This document shows, piece after piece, positions 30,959 to 39,592 of a stretch of 44,215 nucleotides of DNA (positions are counted from its first letter, which is position 1; every line of letters begins with the position of its first letter). Position numbers and translations under genes: made by a program. Under the pieces are notes generated by a model. That model saw only the letters and a program-made list of their open reading frames with translations, was not told the DNA's origin and made no database searches. Where the stretch lies: assembly GCA_964563885.1 (NCBI GenBank), contig CAZLYX010000012.1:1-44215 (forward strand), in the 5' to 3' direction. This stretch comes from CAZLYX01 sp964563885 (GTDB lineage: Bacteria; Pseudomonadota; Gammaproteobacteria; Burkholderiales; Neisseriaceae).

Positions 30959-32041
30959 ATGTCTGCCGACAATAAACTTTTGCCCCATCGCGATGCTATT
31001 GATGAAATTGATACAACTGTTTTACGTTTGCTTAACGAGCGCGCCAGCCATGCCCGTGCTATTGGCGAATTAAAAGGGACGGGAGTAGTGTACCGTCCAG
31101 AACGTGAAGCGTCGGTTTTGCGCCGTATACAAGATTTAAATCGTGGCCCGTTGCCAGATGAATCGGTGGCACGGTTGTTTCGAGAAATCATGAGTGAATG
31201 TTTGGCGGTAGAGCGGCCATTAACCATCGCTTATTTGGGGCCAGCGGGTACGTTTACTCAACAAGCTGCCATCAAACATTTTGGACATGCTGCACATGCG
31301 TTGCCTTGTAATACGATTGACGAATGCTTCCGCATGGTTGAAGCGCGACAAGCTGATTATGTAGTGGCGCCAGTTGAAAACTCTACTGAGGGTTCAGTCG
31401 GTCGCACTTTAGATTTATTGTCGATATCGCCGTTGCAAGCATGTGGCGAAGTGGTGCTGCGGATTCACCATCACTTGTTAAGCAAGCAACCGCTTGGTAA
31501 AAGTGCGATTTGCAAAGTGTATGCACATGCGCAGGCTTTGGCGCAATGTCATGAATGGTTGAGCCGTAATTTGCCTGATGCAGTGCGTATTTCTGTTTCG
31601 AGTAATGCTGAAGCAGCACGCCTAGCAGCTGAATCGACTGAAGTTGGCGTGGCAGCGATTGCTGGTCAAACTGCGGCTGAAATTTATGGTTTAGATAAAC
31701 TTGCAGACAGCATTGAAGATGAGCCTAATAATACCACTCGTTTTTTAGTGCTTGGCCATCAAGATACTTCGCCGACTGGTCACGATAAAACTTCTTTAGT
31801 GATATCAACACCCAATAAAGCTGGTGCGATGACTTGTTTGTTGCAGCCATTTTCAGAGCATAGTATTTCTATGACCAAGTTTGAAAGCCGCCCAAGCGGA
31901 TCTGGTTTGTGGGATTACTTATTCTTTATTGATATTGAAGGTCATCAAACTGATGCGACAGTAATGGCGGCGTTGAAAGATTTAGAAAATCGGGCTTCAT
32001 TTGTCAAAGTGATTGGTTCGTATCCATTGGCAGTATTGTAA
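30959..32041 (+). CDS. pheA: Bifunctional chorismate mutase / prephenate dehydratase
   Basis: 360 residues. It makes phenylpyruvate from chorismate by two successive reactions. The N-terminal AroQ-type chorismate mutase (about 8-90) shows HRDAIDEIDTTVLRLLNERA and R.IQDLNRGPLPDE. The prephenate dehydratase domain (about 93-270) begins IAYLGPAGTFTQQAA and ends with the NTTRFLVLG motif that carries the catalytic Thr-Arg-Phe. A C-terminal ACT domain (about 280-355) has the ESRPSGSGLWDY phenylalanine-binding motif (ESRP at 309-312), so feedback inhibition by phenylalanine is expected. The ribosome-binding site is AGGAAG. It is a single gene between two DUS terminators. Confidence 0.96.
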   Translation: MSADNKLLPHRDAIDEIDTTVLRLLNERASHARAIGELKGTGVVYRPEREASVLRRIQDLNRGPLPDESVARLFREIMSECLAVERPLTIAYLGPAGTFTQQAAIKHFGHAAHALPCNTIDECFRMVEARQADYVVAPVENSTEGSVGRTLDLLSISPLQACGEVVLRIHHHLLSKQPLGKSAICKVYAHAQALAQCHEWLSRNLPDAVRISVSSNAEAARLAAESTEVGVAAIAGQTAAEIYGLDKLADSIEDEPNNTTRFLVLGHQDTSPTGHDKTSLVISTPNKAGAMTCLLQPFSEHSISMTKFESRPSGSGLWDYLFFIDIEGHQTDATVMAALKDLENRASFVKVIGSYPLAVL

Positions 32042-32043
32042 TT

Positions 32044-32095
32044 CAATCATAAGCTACCTGAAACATTATCTTCAGGTAGCCTATGATTGTAAAAA
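32044..32095 (+). terminator. Long DUS-containing terminator of pheA
   Basis: CAATCATAAGCTACCTGAA (32044-32062) pairs with 32071-32089 through 18 of 19 positions. The left DUS arm has the A variant (AAGCTACCTGAA) while the right arm is the normal word, so the single mismatch falls at that base. An A-rich stretch follows. It is one of the longest stems in the window. Confidence 0.8.
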
Positions 32096-32324
32096 ATACC
32101 TTATTACGATTCTGGTTATCTTTTAAATGATTTGAATAATTTTGCCACCAAGCATTCTATTCAATAAATCTGGATTTGTTAAAATCTGCTGCTGCTCAAA
32201 AGCTAATGCTAAAAAACCAATATTGTCGAATGTATAAAATACACGAATACCCAATATATTGGCAAAATTTGAAACTTATCAGCCCTAATGCCTACCAAAT
32301 AAAGATAAGTATTAAGTCAACAAA

Positions 32325-32336
32325 AGGTTACCTGAA
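32325..32336 (+). repeat. One-off DUS overlapping a ribosome-binding site
   Basis: AGGTTACCTGAA differs from the standard word at one base and ends directly against the ATG at 32337. With the preceding AA it supplies AAAGG, the only Shine-Dalgarno-like bases for that gene. Confidence 0.6.
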
Positions 32337-33119
32337 ATGAATGTTCGTGATTGTGCTATCTTAGGTTTAGGTTATTTAGGTCGCCCTTTGGCGGAGCGGC
32401 TTTACCAAAACGGCTGTGCGGTTGCTGCAATTAAACACCAGCTCACCTCCGATGATATTAACTTGCCGATTAATTTAGAAGCTGCTGATCTCAATCTACA
32501 AACGTTAGATGAATTAAGCTGTTGGCCGCAATGGCAAAACAAGCCAGTTTGGATTTGCTTGTTGCCGCCCTCTGCTTTAAGCGATTATGTTGGCGTAATT
32601 GACTCTTGGCTACAGCGTGCACGTGAATATGGTGTGGAACAAGTCATTTATAGCAGCAGTACAGGTGTTTATGGTGAGGCGGAACGTATTTGCGATGAGT
32701 TTTCTGAGCTGGCACCTGCTTCTGCTAGCACTGAAAAAGTGTGTGCGGCTGAACAATTATTTATAAACAGCGGCATTCCCAATGTTGATATACTTCGCTT
32801 TGGCGGATTATACTCAGCACAACGACATCCACTTAACAGCCTGCTAAAGCGTCAAAACATTGCTGGAGCGCATCAGCCTGTTAATATGATACATCAAGAC
32901 CGTGCCGTCTCTGCATTGGTATATGCTGCGCAACAAGCAGCAGGTATTCGTATTCGTAATATCGTAGAAAATCGACATCCGCCTAAGCATATTTTCTATG
33001 CTCAAGAAGCACTAAAACTGGGTTTACCTGAAGCCGACTTTAACAAAAATGATCAACGTGGCGGCAAAACCATCATTAGCGCTTTCCATGATTTCGACAC
33101 TATTTGTGCTGTTGATTAA
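32337..33119 (+). CDS. YeeZ-like NAD(P)-binding dehydrogenase-fold protein
   Basis: 260 residues with an extended-SDR Rossmann fold. The nucleotide-binding loop is ILGLGYLGRPLAERL (about 9-23), and YSSSTGVYGE (about 105-114) supplies the usual active-site Ser/Thr strand. The LRFGGLYSAQRHP segment follows, with MIHQDRAVSALVYA and the C-terminal GGKTIIS. The normal YxxxK catalytic pair is absent: the matching stretch reads ASASTEKVCAAEQ, without Tyr. This is also a trait of YeeZ-type proteins. It may bind a nucleotide sugar or act without the standard mechanism; the substrate is unknown. The next gene on the same strand is a UbiJ-like gene, 56 bases downstream. Confidence 0.8.
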   Translation: MNVRDCAILGLGYLGRPLAERLYQNGCAVAAIKHQLTSDDINLPINLEAADLNLQTLDELSCWPQWQNKPVWICLLPPSALSDYVGVIDSWLQRAREYGVEQVIYSSSTGVYGEAERICDEFSELAPASASTEKVCAAEQLFINSGIPNVDILRFGGLYSAQRHPLNSLLKRQNIAGAHQPVNMIHQDRAVSALVYAAQQAAGIRIRNIVENRHPPKHIFYAQEALKLGLPEADFNKNDQRGGKTIISAFHDFDTICAVD

Positions 33120-33144
33120 CACTAAATTTTGGCTGACTGAAGAA

Positions 33145-33156
33145 TTCAGGTAGCCT
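33145..33156. repeat. Single DUS
   Basis: A perfect TTCAGGTAGCCT between the YeeZ-like and UbiJ-like genes, about 20 bases before the latter's start. It has no inverted partner. Confidence 0.8.
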
Positions 33157-33175
33157 ACACTGAGAAGAAATTTTT

Positions 33176-33736
33176 ATGTTTGTATTACCAATTATTAATC
33201 ATCTTATTCAGCAAAATAAGGAAACACAGGCAGCTTTAGCTGGCTATAACGGCATAGTGGTAACACTGATTGCTGGAGGCGTACAGTTGCACGGCGAGCT
33301 TGATGAGAATGGCTTTTTCAAAGAAACAGACCGCGTTGCCGATACAGAAATTGTTTTTCATGCTTCTGCTGTGCAAAAAATCATGCAAGGGCAAACGCCA
33401 GGAGTGGGTGATTTAAATATTAATGGTGATCAAAGCTTGGGCATGCATTTATTGCCTTTGTTTGGCAGCCTGCGCTATCACGCCAATGACGACATAGAGC
33501 GTTTGCTGGGCAGTGCTGCTGCGGGCAGTATTCACACACGAGCAACACAGGTAAAAGAAACTATAAAAAATGTAGGCCAAAGCTTGATGGGCCAAGTGAC
33601 TGACTATGCCCGTGAACCAGAATCGCCAATAGTCACTCAAGCAGAGTTTAACGAATTGAGCGAAGAAGTGAATAAGCTGCGTGATGACGTTGCCCGCTTG
33701 TGCGCGCGTTTGGAGAAGTTTGATCAAGACTGGTAA
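33176..33736 (+). CDS. ubiJ: UbiJ-like SCP2-domain protein
   Basis: 186 residues. The N-terminal ~110 residues match the SCP2 sterol/lipid-carrier domain of UbiJ: INHLIQQNKETQAALAGYNGIVVTL, then ETDRVADTEIVFHASAVQKIMQG and LNINGDQSLGMHLLPLFGSL. A C-terminal helix with heptad character (FNELSEEVNKLRDDVARLCARLEKF, about 158-182) fits the coiled coil of UbiJ. UbiJ binds ubiquinone intermediates and organises the aerobic ubiquinone synthesis complex with UbiK. It is normally next to ubiE and ubiB, but neither is here, so the gene is dispersed or is a relative with another partner. Confidence 0.72.
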   Translation: MFVLPIINHLIQQNKETQAALAGYNGIVVTLIAGGVQLHGELDENGFFKETDRVADTEIVFHASAVQKIMQGQTPGVGDLNINGDQSLGMHLLPLFGSLRYHANDDIERLLGSAAAGSIHTRATQVKETIKNVGQSLMGQVTDYAREPESPIVTQAEFNELSEEVNKLRDDVARLCARLEKFDQDW

Positions 33737-33763
33737 AATTTATAGTATTAATATAATGATAAT

Positions 33764-33799
33764 AAAAGGCTACCTGAATAAATATTCAGGTAGCCTTAA
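33764..33799 (+). terminator. DUS terminator after the UbiJ-like gene
   Basis: Perfect DUS arms (33767-33778, 33785-33796) with a 6-base loop and AAA before the stem. It begins about 28 bases after the stop codon. Confidence 0.75.
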
Positions 33800-34083
33800 T
33801 GTTAATTACATCATTTAAATCATAGTGTTAAATAATGTATTGGCGATGTAAAGGATTACCCTATTATCATTATTTTATGGTACGGTTGAAATGTAGGTAC
33901 ACTTATCGTCACTGGCTGTGTTGATTCATTGATGCTATTTTATATTGGATTTATCCAGTGTTAATTTTAATTGAAGCCAACTTAATTGGCACAGTTCATC
34001 ACTATTATTCTATTACTATTACGAGCAAGCAAAGGATTTAGCTACGCCGTTGTTCAGTCTTTAATTTCTTTAGGAGAAGTCAC
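33797..34083. other. Leader region of acnA
   Basis: No gene is seen. The region is AT-rich and must contain the acnA promoter, but no clear -35/-10 pair stands out. A 7-of-9 DnaA-box-like TTATCCAGT occurs at about 33951. The acnA ribosome-binding site TAGGAGAAG lies at its end. Confidence 0.4.
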
Positions 34084-36831
34084 ATGGCTACCGGTTTAAA
34101 CAGTTTCCAAACCTTGTCGCAGCTGCAAGTTAAAGATCGCAGCTATTCTTATTATAATTTGGCTAAAGCCGAAAATAAAATAGGCGCCATTGGCAGCCTG
34201 CCCAAATCATTGAAAATTTTATTAGAAAACCAGTTGCGCTTTGAAGATGGCAAAACCACCACTGCTGCTGATGTGCAGGCGTTGGCGGATTGGCTGAAGC
34301 AACGCAGCTCTGAGCATGAGATTCAGTTTCGACCCGCACGAGTATTGATGCAAGACTTTACCGGCGTGCCAGCGGTGGTAGATTTAGCCGCCATGCGTGA
34401 TGCGATAGTAGCCGCTGGTGGCAAGCCCGAATTAATTAACCCGCTTACGCCAGTCGATTTGGTGATTGACCATTCAGTGATGGTGGATGCGTTTGGTAAC
34501 GAACAGGCTTTTGGTGATAATGTTGCTTTAGAAATGAAGCGTAACCATGAGCGTTATCAGTTTTTACGTTGGGGACAAACTGCGTTTGATAATTTTCGTG
34601 TGGTACCGCCGGGTACGGGTATTTGTCACCAAGTAAATTTAGAATATTTAGCGAAAACTGTGTGGACACAAACCATTGATGGGCAGGAATGGGCTTTCCC
34701 CGATACGCTGGTGGGTACCGATTCACACACCACAATGATTAATGGCTTAGCAGTATTGGGTTGGGGCGTGGGTGGTATTGAAGCTGAAGCAGCTATGCTT
34801 GGTCAGCCTGTGTCGATGTTGATTCCAGAAGTAGTGGGTTTTAAATTAACAGGCAAATTGCCTGAAGGCATTACCGCTACTGATTTAGTGCTAACAGTTA
34901 CCCAGATGCTGCGTAATCACGGGGTTGTGGGTAAGTTTGTTGAGTTTTATGGTGATGGTTTGGCTGACTTACCTTTGGCCGATAGAGCCACATTAGCCAA
35001 TATGGCGCCAGAATACGGCGCAACTTGTGGTTTTTTCCCAGTAGACGAGCAAACACTGACTTATCTGAACTTAACTGGACGGTCACAACAGGAAATTGAT
35101 TTAGTAGAAGCGTATGCCAAAGCACAAGGTTTGTGGCGTTTGGCGGGTGATGAGCCAGTGTTTAGCCAAACTTTAGAATTGGATATGAATACGGTGCAAG
35201 CTAGCCTCGCTGGCCCAAAACGACCACAAGACAAGGTGTTATTAGCTGATGTAGCTGAGGTATTCGATGCTTTTCACGCGGGTGAAGGTGCTGTTAAAAA
35301 AACTGAGAAAGGCCGCTTATTTAGCGAAGGAGGAGGTGGCACAGCTGTGGGTGCTAAAGCATCGTTGTGTAACGTTCTAACTGACGCAGACACCTATACT
35401 CAACTGAAAGATATCCACAACGGCGCGGTGGTCATTGCTGCGATAACTTCGTGCACCAACACTTCCAACCCCAGCGTGATGATGGCAGCAGGTTTGTTAG
35501 CTAAAAATGCTGTTGAAAAAGGATTGCAATGCCCAGATTGGGTTAAAACTTCGCTGGCGCCAGGTTCTAAAGTGGTGACCGATTATTTACAGGCAGCTGG
35601 TTTAACCGCTTATTTAGATCAATTAGGCTTTAACTTGGTTGGCTATGGGTGCACCACCTGTATTGGCAACTCTGGGCCGCTGCCTAAGGCGGTTGAACAA
35701 GCCATTGCCGACCAACAACTCACTGTGGCAGCTGTTTTGTCTGGCAACCGCAACTTTGAAGGACGTATTCATCCGTTGGTTAAAGCCAACTGGTTGGGCT
35801 CTCCGCCTTTGGTTATTGCCTATGCTTTAGCTGGTACCGTACGCATTGATATCAGTCGTGATCCTCTAGGTGTAGATGCTGAAAATAAACCCGTGTATTT
35901 ACGCGACGTTTGGCCTACTCCAGAACAAATCGCTACTGCAATGACACAAGTGCGCACCGAGCAGTTTGTTCATGAATATGCACATGTGTTTGACGGTGAT
36001 GCTGAGTGGCAAGCTATTAAAGTACCTGAATCACAAACTTACGCTTGGCGCGCAGATTCTACTTATATCCAACAGCCGCCGTTTTTTGATCCCAGCATTA
36101 AAGCAGCAGAGCAGGGCAATATAGTCAATGCTCGTGCGTTAGCGGTTTTCGGTGATTCGGTTACTACCGACCACATTTCTCCCGCAGGCAATATCGCAGC
36201 TGCTAGCCCAGCTGGTGAATATTTGCTCAAACACAATATTACCCCCACTGACTTTAACTCTTATGGCTCACGTCGAGGTAACCATGAGGTGATGATGCGC
36301 GGTACTTTTGCTAATATCCGTATTCATAATTTGTTGCTGGATGGTGTTGAAGGCGGCTATACGCGTTACTTTCCTACTGGAGAGCAATTGCCGATTTACG
36401 ATGCTGCTATGCGTTATCAGGCTGATGAAACTGCACTAATTGTGTTGGCTGGCAAGGAATATGGCACCGGTTCTTCGCGTGACTGGGCTGCTAAAGGCAC
36501 TCGCTTGATCGGCGTAAGCGCAGTAATTGCTGAAAGTTTTGAAAGAATTCATCGTTCAAACCTTATTGGTATGGGTGTGCTACCGCTTGAGTTTGCTGAC
36601 GGTGCTAGCCGCGAGTCTTTAGGCATCAGCGGTAATGAAACTTTTCAAATTGATGGTTTAGACGGTGAATTAAGCCCGCATATGTCTTTAACTTTGCGCT
36701 GGCAAGATGAAGATGGGCAGCAGCACAATGCTCCGTTGTTATCCCGTATCGATACTTTGAATGAAGTCGAGTATTTCAAAGCCGGTGGTATTCTACATTA
36801 TGTGTTGAAAAATCTTCTCAAAGCGCATTAA
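34084..36831 (+). CDS. acnA: Aconitate hydratase A
   Basis: 915 residues, slightly longer than the usual ~890 because of an insert around residues 400-425 (a Gly-rich EGGGGTAVG stretch). It interconverts citrate and isocitrate through a [4Fe-4S] cluster. The cluster ligands are Cys457 in TSCTNTSNP, and Cys523 and Cys526 in GYGCTTCIGNSG. Other family blocks are MQDFTGVPAVVDLAAMR, VDHS-type IDHSVMVD, VGTDSHTTMINGL and, in the swivel domain, the active-site loop AGKEYGTGSSRDWAAKG. The AcnA/IRP1 type is clear rather than AcnB. It stands alone with a strong terminator. With glcB downstream it contributes to TCA-cycle and glyoxylate flux. Confidence 0.97.
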   Translation: MATGLNSFQTLSQLQVKDRSYSYYNLAKAENKIGAIGSLPKSLKILLENQLRFEDGKTTTAADVQALADWLKQRSSEHEIQFRPARVLMQDFTGVPAVVDLAAMRDAIVAAGGKPELINPLTPVDLVIDHSVMVDAFGNEQAFGDNVALEMKRNHERYQFLRWGQTAFDNFRVVPPGTGICHQVNLEYLAKTVWTQTIDGQEWAFPDTLVGTDSHTTMINGLAVLGWGVGGIEAEAAMLGQPVSMLIPEVVGFKLTGKLPEGITATDLVLTVTQMLRNHGVVGKFVEFYGDGLADLPLADRATLANMAPEYGATCGFFPVDEQTLTYLNLTGRSQQEIDLVEAYAKAQGLWRLAGDEPVFSQTLELDMNTVQASLAGPKRPQDKVLLADVAEVFDAFHAGEGAVKKTEKGRLFSEGGGGTAVGAKASLCNVLTDADTYTQLKDIHNGAVVIAAITSCTNTSNPSVMMAAGLLAKNAVEKGLQCPDWVKTSLAPGSKVVTDYLQAAGLTAYLDQLGFNLVGYGCTTCIGNSGPLPKAVEQAIADQQLTVAAVLSGNRNFEGRIHPLVKANWLGSPPLVIAYALAGTVRIDISRDPLGVDAENKPVYLRDVWPTPEQIATAMTQVRTEQFVHEYAHVFDGDAEWQAIKVPESQTYAWRADSTYIQQPPFFDPSIKAAEQGNIVNARALAVFGDSVTTDHISPAGNIAAASPAGEYLLKHNITPTDFNSYGSRRGNHEVMMRGTFANIRIHNLLLDGVEGGYTRYFPTGEQLPIYDAAMRYQADETALIVLAGKEYGTGSSRDWAAKGTRLIGVSAVIAESFERIHRSNLIGMGVLPLEFADGASRESLGISGNETFQIDGLDGELSPHMSLTLRWQDEDGQQHNAPLLSRIDTLNEVEYFKAGGILHYVLKNLLKAH

Positions 36832-36866
36832 CTCAGTAATATAAAAAACTGAAAGATATTTGAAAC

Positions 36867-36913
36867 AAAAACCGCTATAAGCCAAGTAATAAAAAGCTTA
36901 TAGCGGTTTTTTT
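36867..36913 (+). terminator. Strong terminator of acnA
   Basis: AAAAACCGCTATAAGC (36867-36882) pairs perfectly with 36896-36911 around a 13-base loop, followed by T. It is an ordinary intrinsic terminator without a DUS. Confidence 0.9.
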
Positions 36914-36978
36914 ATGAAAGTATTAACGTATTTTTTGATGTTTGCTGTTGAATTGTTGATATTCAAATGAAAGATAAT

Positions 36979-37013
36979 AAAGACTACCTGAAAGTAAGTT
37001 TCAGGTAGCCTTT
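36979..37013 (-). terminator. DUS terminator of tkt (one arm altered)
   Basis: AGACTACCTGAA (36981-36992, one base off) pairs with a perfect TTCAGGTAGCCT (37000-37011) with one mismatch. It lies about 25 bases past the stop of the minus-strand tkt gene. Confidence 0.65.
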
Positions 37014-37038
37014 AATGATTGTATTTTTAAATCAATCT

Positions 37039-39021
37039 TTATAAAACACTTTTTACTGTGTTAACCACATTTTCAACTGTAAAGCCAAATTCTTTAAATA
37101 ACTGTTCAGCTGGTGCAGATTCACCAAAGCGATTTAGGCCAACCACTTTGCCATTTAAACCCACATATTTATACCAGCCATCAGTTACGCCTGCTTCTAC
37201 AGCAACTTTGGGCAGGTTAGCAGGCAAGACGCTTAATTTATATGCAGTATCTTGCTGGTCAAATACATTTGTGCTTGGCATAGATACAACATTTACTGCA
37301 ATACCGTGCTCAGCCAAAGACATTTGAGCGTTTAGCGCCAACTCTACTTCAGAACCAGTAGCAATAATAACAGCCTGTGCTTGGCCAGCAGCAGCGCTCA
37401 CCACATAACCACCCCGTTTGATATCGACAAGTTGTTGTTCGGTGCGCGTAATGAAGGGCAGGTTTTGACGACTAAAAATCAAACAACTTGGATGATCTAC
37501 AGCCTTAACAGCTTCAGCCCAAGCCACTAAAGATTCAGCAGTATCACACGGACGCCATACAGCCATGTTGGGAATCAAACGTAAGGTGGCTATTTGTTCA
37601 ACAGGCTGGTGAGTTGGGCCATCTTCACCTAAGCCGATGGAGTCATGGGTATAAACAAAAATAGGATTAATTTTCATCAACGCCGCCATGCGTAAAGCAT
37701 TACGTGCGTACTCACTGAACATTAGGAATGTGGCGCCAAACGGCTTAACGCCACCGTGTAAAGCGAAGCCGTTCATAATAGCTGACATGCCAAATTCGCG
37801 TACACCGTAATGAATGTAATTGCCCCCAGTTTTGCGGGTAACAGCTACACTCTTGCTCCAGTCGGTTAAGTTTGACGGCGTTAAATCAGCCGAACCGCCT
37901 ACAAACTCTGGTAAAACTTTTGCCAAAGCTTCAATGCTGTTTTGACTGGCTTTACGGGTAGCGATTTTTTCATGTTTTTCACATACTTCTTTCAAAGCCG
38001 TCGCAACATGCGCATCAAAGTTGTCTGGTAGTTTTTTGTCCATACGACGAACAAATTCAGCCGCTTGCTCTGGGAATTGAGTTTTATATTGAGCAAAGAG
38101 TTGGTTCCATTCGTTTTCTAATGCTGTACCTTTTGCTTTAGCATCCCAAGCGGCGTAAACCTCTGCTGGCACTTCAAATGGGCCGTAATTCCAGCCTAAA
38201 TGCTGACGAGTAGCTGCTATTTCTTCTGCACCTAGTGGCGAACCGTGAGTTTTTGCACTGCCCTCTTGAGTAGCTGAACCTTTACCAATCAAGGTTTTAC
38301 AGCAAATAATTGAAGGCTTGCTGGTTTCTGTTTGAGCAGCTTCAATGGCAGCTTTAATCGCAGTTGCATCATGGCCATTTATGTTGGGTACAACATGCCA
38401 TCCGTAGCTTTCGAAGCGTTGTGGAATGTTTTCAGTGAACCAATTGTCAACTTTACCATCTATAGAAATGTTGTTGTCATCATATAAAACGATCAGCTTA
38501 CCTAAACCTAAGGTGCCTGCAAGTGAGCAAACTTCGTGTGAAATGCCTTCCATTAAGCAACCATCGCCTACAAATACATAGGTATGGTGGTCAACAATGT
38601 TTAAGTTATCTTTATTAAATTCGGCTGCCAGCAATTTTTCAGCTAAAGCCATACCGACAGCATTGGCAATACCTTGTCCAAGTGGACCAGTGGTGGTTTC
38701 GACACCATCTGTATATCCATATTCAGGATGACCAGGGGTATTGCTGTGCAATTGGCGGAAGTTTTTCAAATCATCAATGGAAACGTTGTAGCCAGTGAGA
38801 TGAAGCAGGCTATAAATAAGCATCGAAGCATGGCCGTTTGATAAAACAAAACGATCGCGGTTATAAAAATTAGGGTTAACTGGATTATGTTTTAAAAACT
38901 GTCCCCACAATACTTCAGCCATATCAGCCATGCCCATAGGCGCGCCGGGATGACCAGAGTTTGCTTTTTGTACTGCGTCTGCTGAAAGAAAGCGAATAGC
39001 ATTTGCCAATTGAGTTGACAT
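37039..39021 (-). CDS. tkt: Transketolase
   Basis: 660 residues, full length. It transfers two-carbon ketol units between sugar phosphates in the pentose-phosphate pathway with thiamine diphosphate and a divalent metal. N-terminal features are ANSGHPGAPMGMADMAEVLW, LSNGHASMLIYSLLHLTGY and the TPP-binding GDGCLMEGISHEVCSLAG. The latter runs on to LIVLYDDNNISIDG. The pyrimidine domain has HYGVREFGMSAIMNG with the catalytic Glu, and HDSIGLGEDGPTHQPVEQ. The C-terminal domain holds IIATGSEVELA. The spacer upstream carries a TATAAT about 50 bases before the start. It is a single gene. Confidence 0.97.
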   Translation of the reverse strand: MSTQLANAIRFLSADAVQKANSGHPGAPMGMADMAEVLWGQFLKHNPVNPNFYNRDRFVLSNGHASMLIYSLLHLTGYNVSIDDLKNFRQLHSNTPGHPEYGYTDGVETTTGPLGQGIANAVGMALAEKLLAAEFNKDNLNIVDHHTYVFVGDGCLMEGISHEVCSLAGTLGLGKLIVLYDDNNISIDGKVDNWFTENIPQRFESYGWHVVPNINGHDATAIKAAIEAAQTETSKPSIICCKTLIGKGSATQEGSAKTHGSPLGAEEIAATRQHLGWNYGPFEVPAEVYAAWDAKAKGTALENEWNQLFAQYKTQFPEQAAEFVRRMDKKLPDNFDAHVATALKEVCEKHEKIATRKASQNSIEALAKVLPEFVGGSADLTPSNLTDWSKSVAVTRKTGGNYIHYGVREFGMSAIMNGFALHGGVKPFGATFLMFSEYARNALRMAALMKINPIFVYTHDSIGLGEDGPTHQPVEQIATLRLIPNMAVWRPCDTAESLVAWAEAVKAVDHPSCLIFSRQNLPFITRTEQQLVDIKRGGYVVSAAAGQAQAVIIATGSEVELALNAQMSLAEHGIAVNVVSMPSTNVFDQQDTAYKLSVLPANLPKVAVEAGVTDGWYKYVGLNGKVVGLNRFGESAPAEQLFKEFGFTVENVVNTVKSVL

Positions 39022-39071
39022 AGGTGAGGCCTTTATCTTGATGGAATTAACACTGTTTACAAAAGTCCTAA

Positions 39072-39077
39072 ATTATA
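39072..39077 (-). promoter_or_regulatory. Candidate -10 element for tkt
   Basis: A perfect TATAAT reads on the minus strand, giving a leader of about 45 bases before the tkt ATG. The sequence 17 bases further upstream is T-rich but not a good -35. Confidence 0.4.
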
Positions 39078-39120
39078 GGTGTGAATTGTAAAGGTAAAAA
39101 ATTAACATTTAAATGGAATT

Positions 39121-39249
39121 ATGGCACGGTTTGAGCAGACCTTACAACAAGGAGTGTGGAGAGGTGCATTTGCTTTTCAAAAAGCTAAAGTGATACAGAA
39201 TAGCCTTAAAACAACCGCATTCCTTAAAAAAATGACCGCTTTTCTATAA
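39121..39249 (+). CDS. Possible 42-residue small protein (doubtful)
   Basis: The frame begins ATG GCA CGG and encodes a basic peptide starting MARFEQTLQQGVW and ending LKKMTAFL. A GGA lies five bases before the ATG, a poor ribosome-binding site. There is no similarity I recognise, no signal peptide and no neighbouring partner. It is listed only because it lies in an otherwise empty spacer; it could equally be a fragment of a decayed gene or a chance frame. Confidence 0.15.
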   Translation: MARFEQTLQQGVWRGAFAFQKAKVIQNSLKTTAFLKKMTAFL

Positions 39250-39580
39250 TTTGCACTTATAAAGTTAAGTAGCTTTAATATTGTTTCAAACAATAATTAA
39301 TATTTGAATATTAATAGTGCTGATTTGATATTTGTTTTTCATAACAGTATGAATGATAAATGAATAATAATGATGAAGCTGAATAATAATTTTAAATTGA
39401 GCTTCTATTAAGGTTAGAAAATTAGGCTAGTTTGTTGCTGTTTGATGCATATATTATTCTACTTTAATGGAATCAAATTGTATAAACAAAGACCAAGCTG
39501 AAATGAAGTGAGCGCTTGATTTAAGCGTTACAGAATAGTGAGCTCTGTCTTACTCTAAACGGGTTATGCAAAAAAAATTT

Positions 39581-39587
39581 GAAGGGG
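39581..39587 (+). promoter_or_regulatory. Ribosome-binding site deciding the FemAB-like start
   Basis: GAAGGGG, 5 bases before the ATG at 39593. It favours this start over the upstream ATG at 39566, which has only CGGG nearby. Confidence 0.65.
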
Positions 39588-39592
39588 TTTTT

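Larger units (their letters stand above)
39022..39592. other. Long AT-rich spacer between tkt and the FemAB-like gene
   Basis: About 570 bases that are markedly AT-rich, with A/T repeats around 39280-39400. The tkt promoter candidate lies at 39072-39077. One small + strand frame (ATG 39121, stop at 39249) encodes 42 residues, many of them basic or aromatic, with a weak GGA five bases before the ATG. It may be chance. No RNA gene is recognised. Confidence 0.45.
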
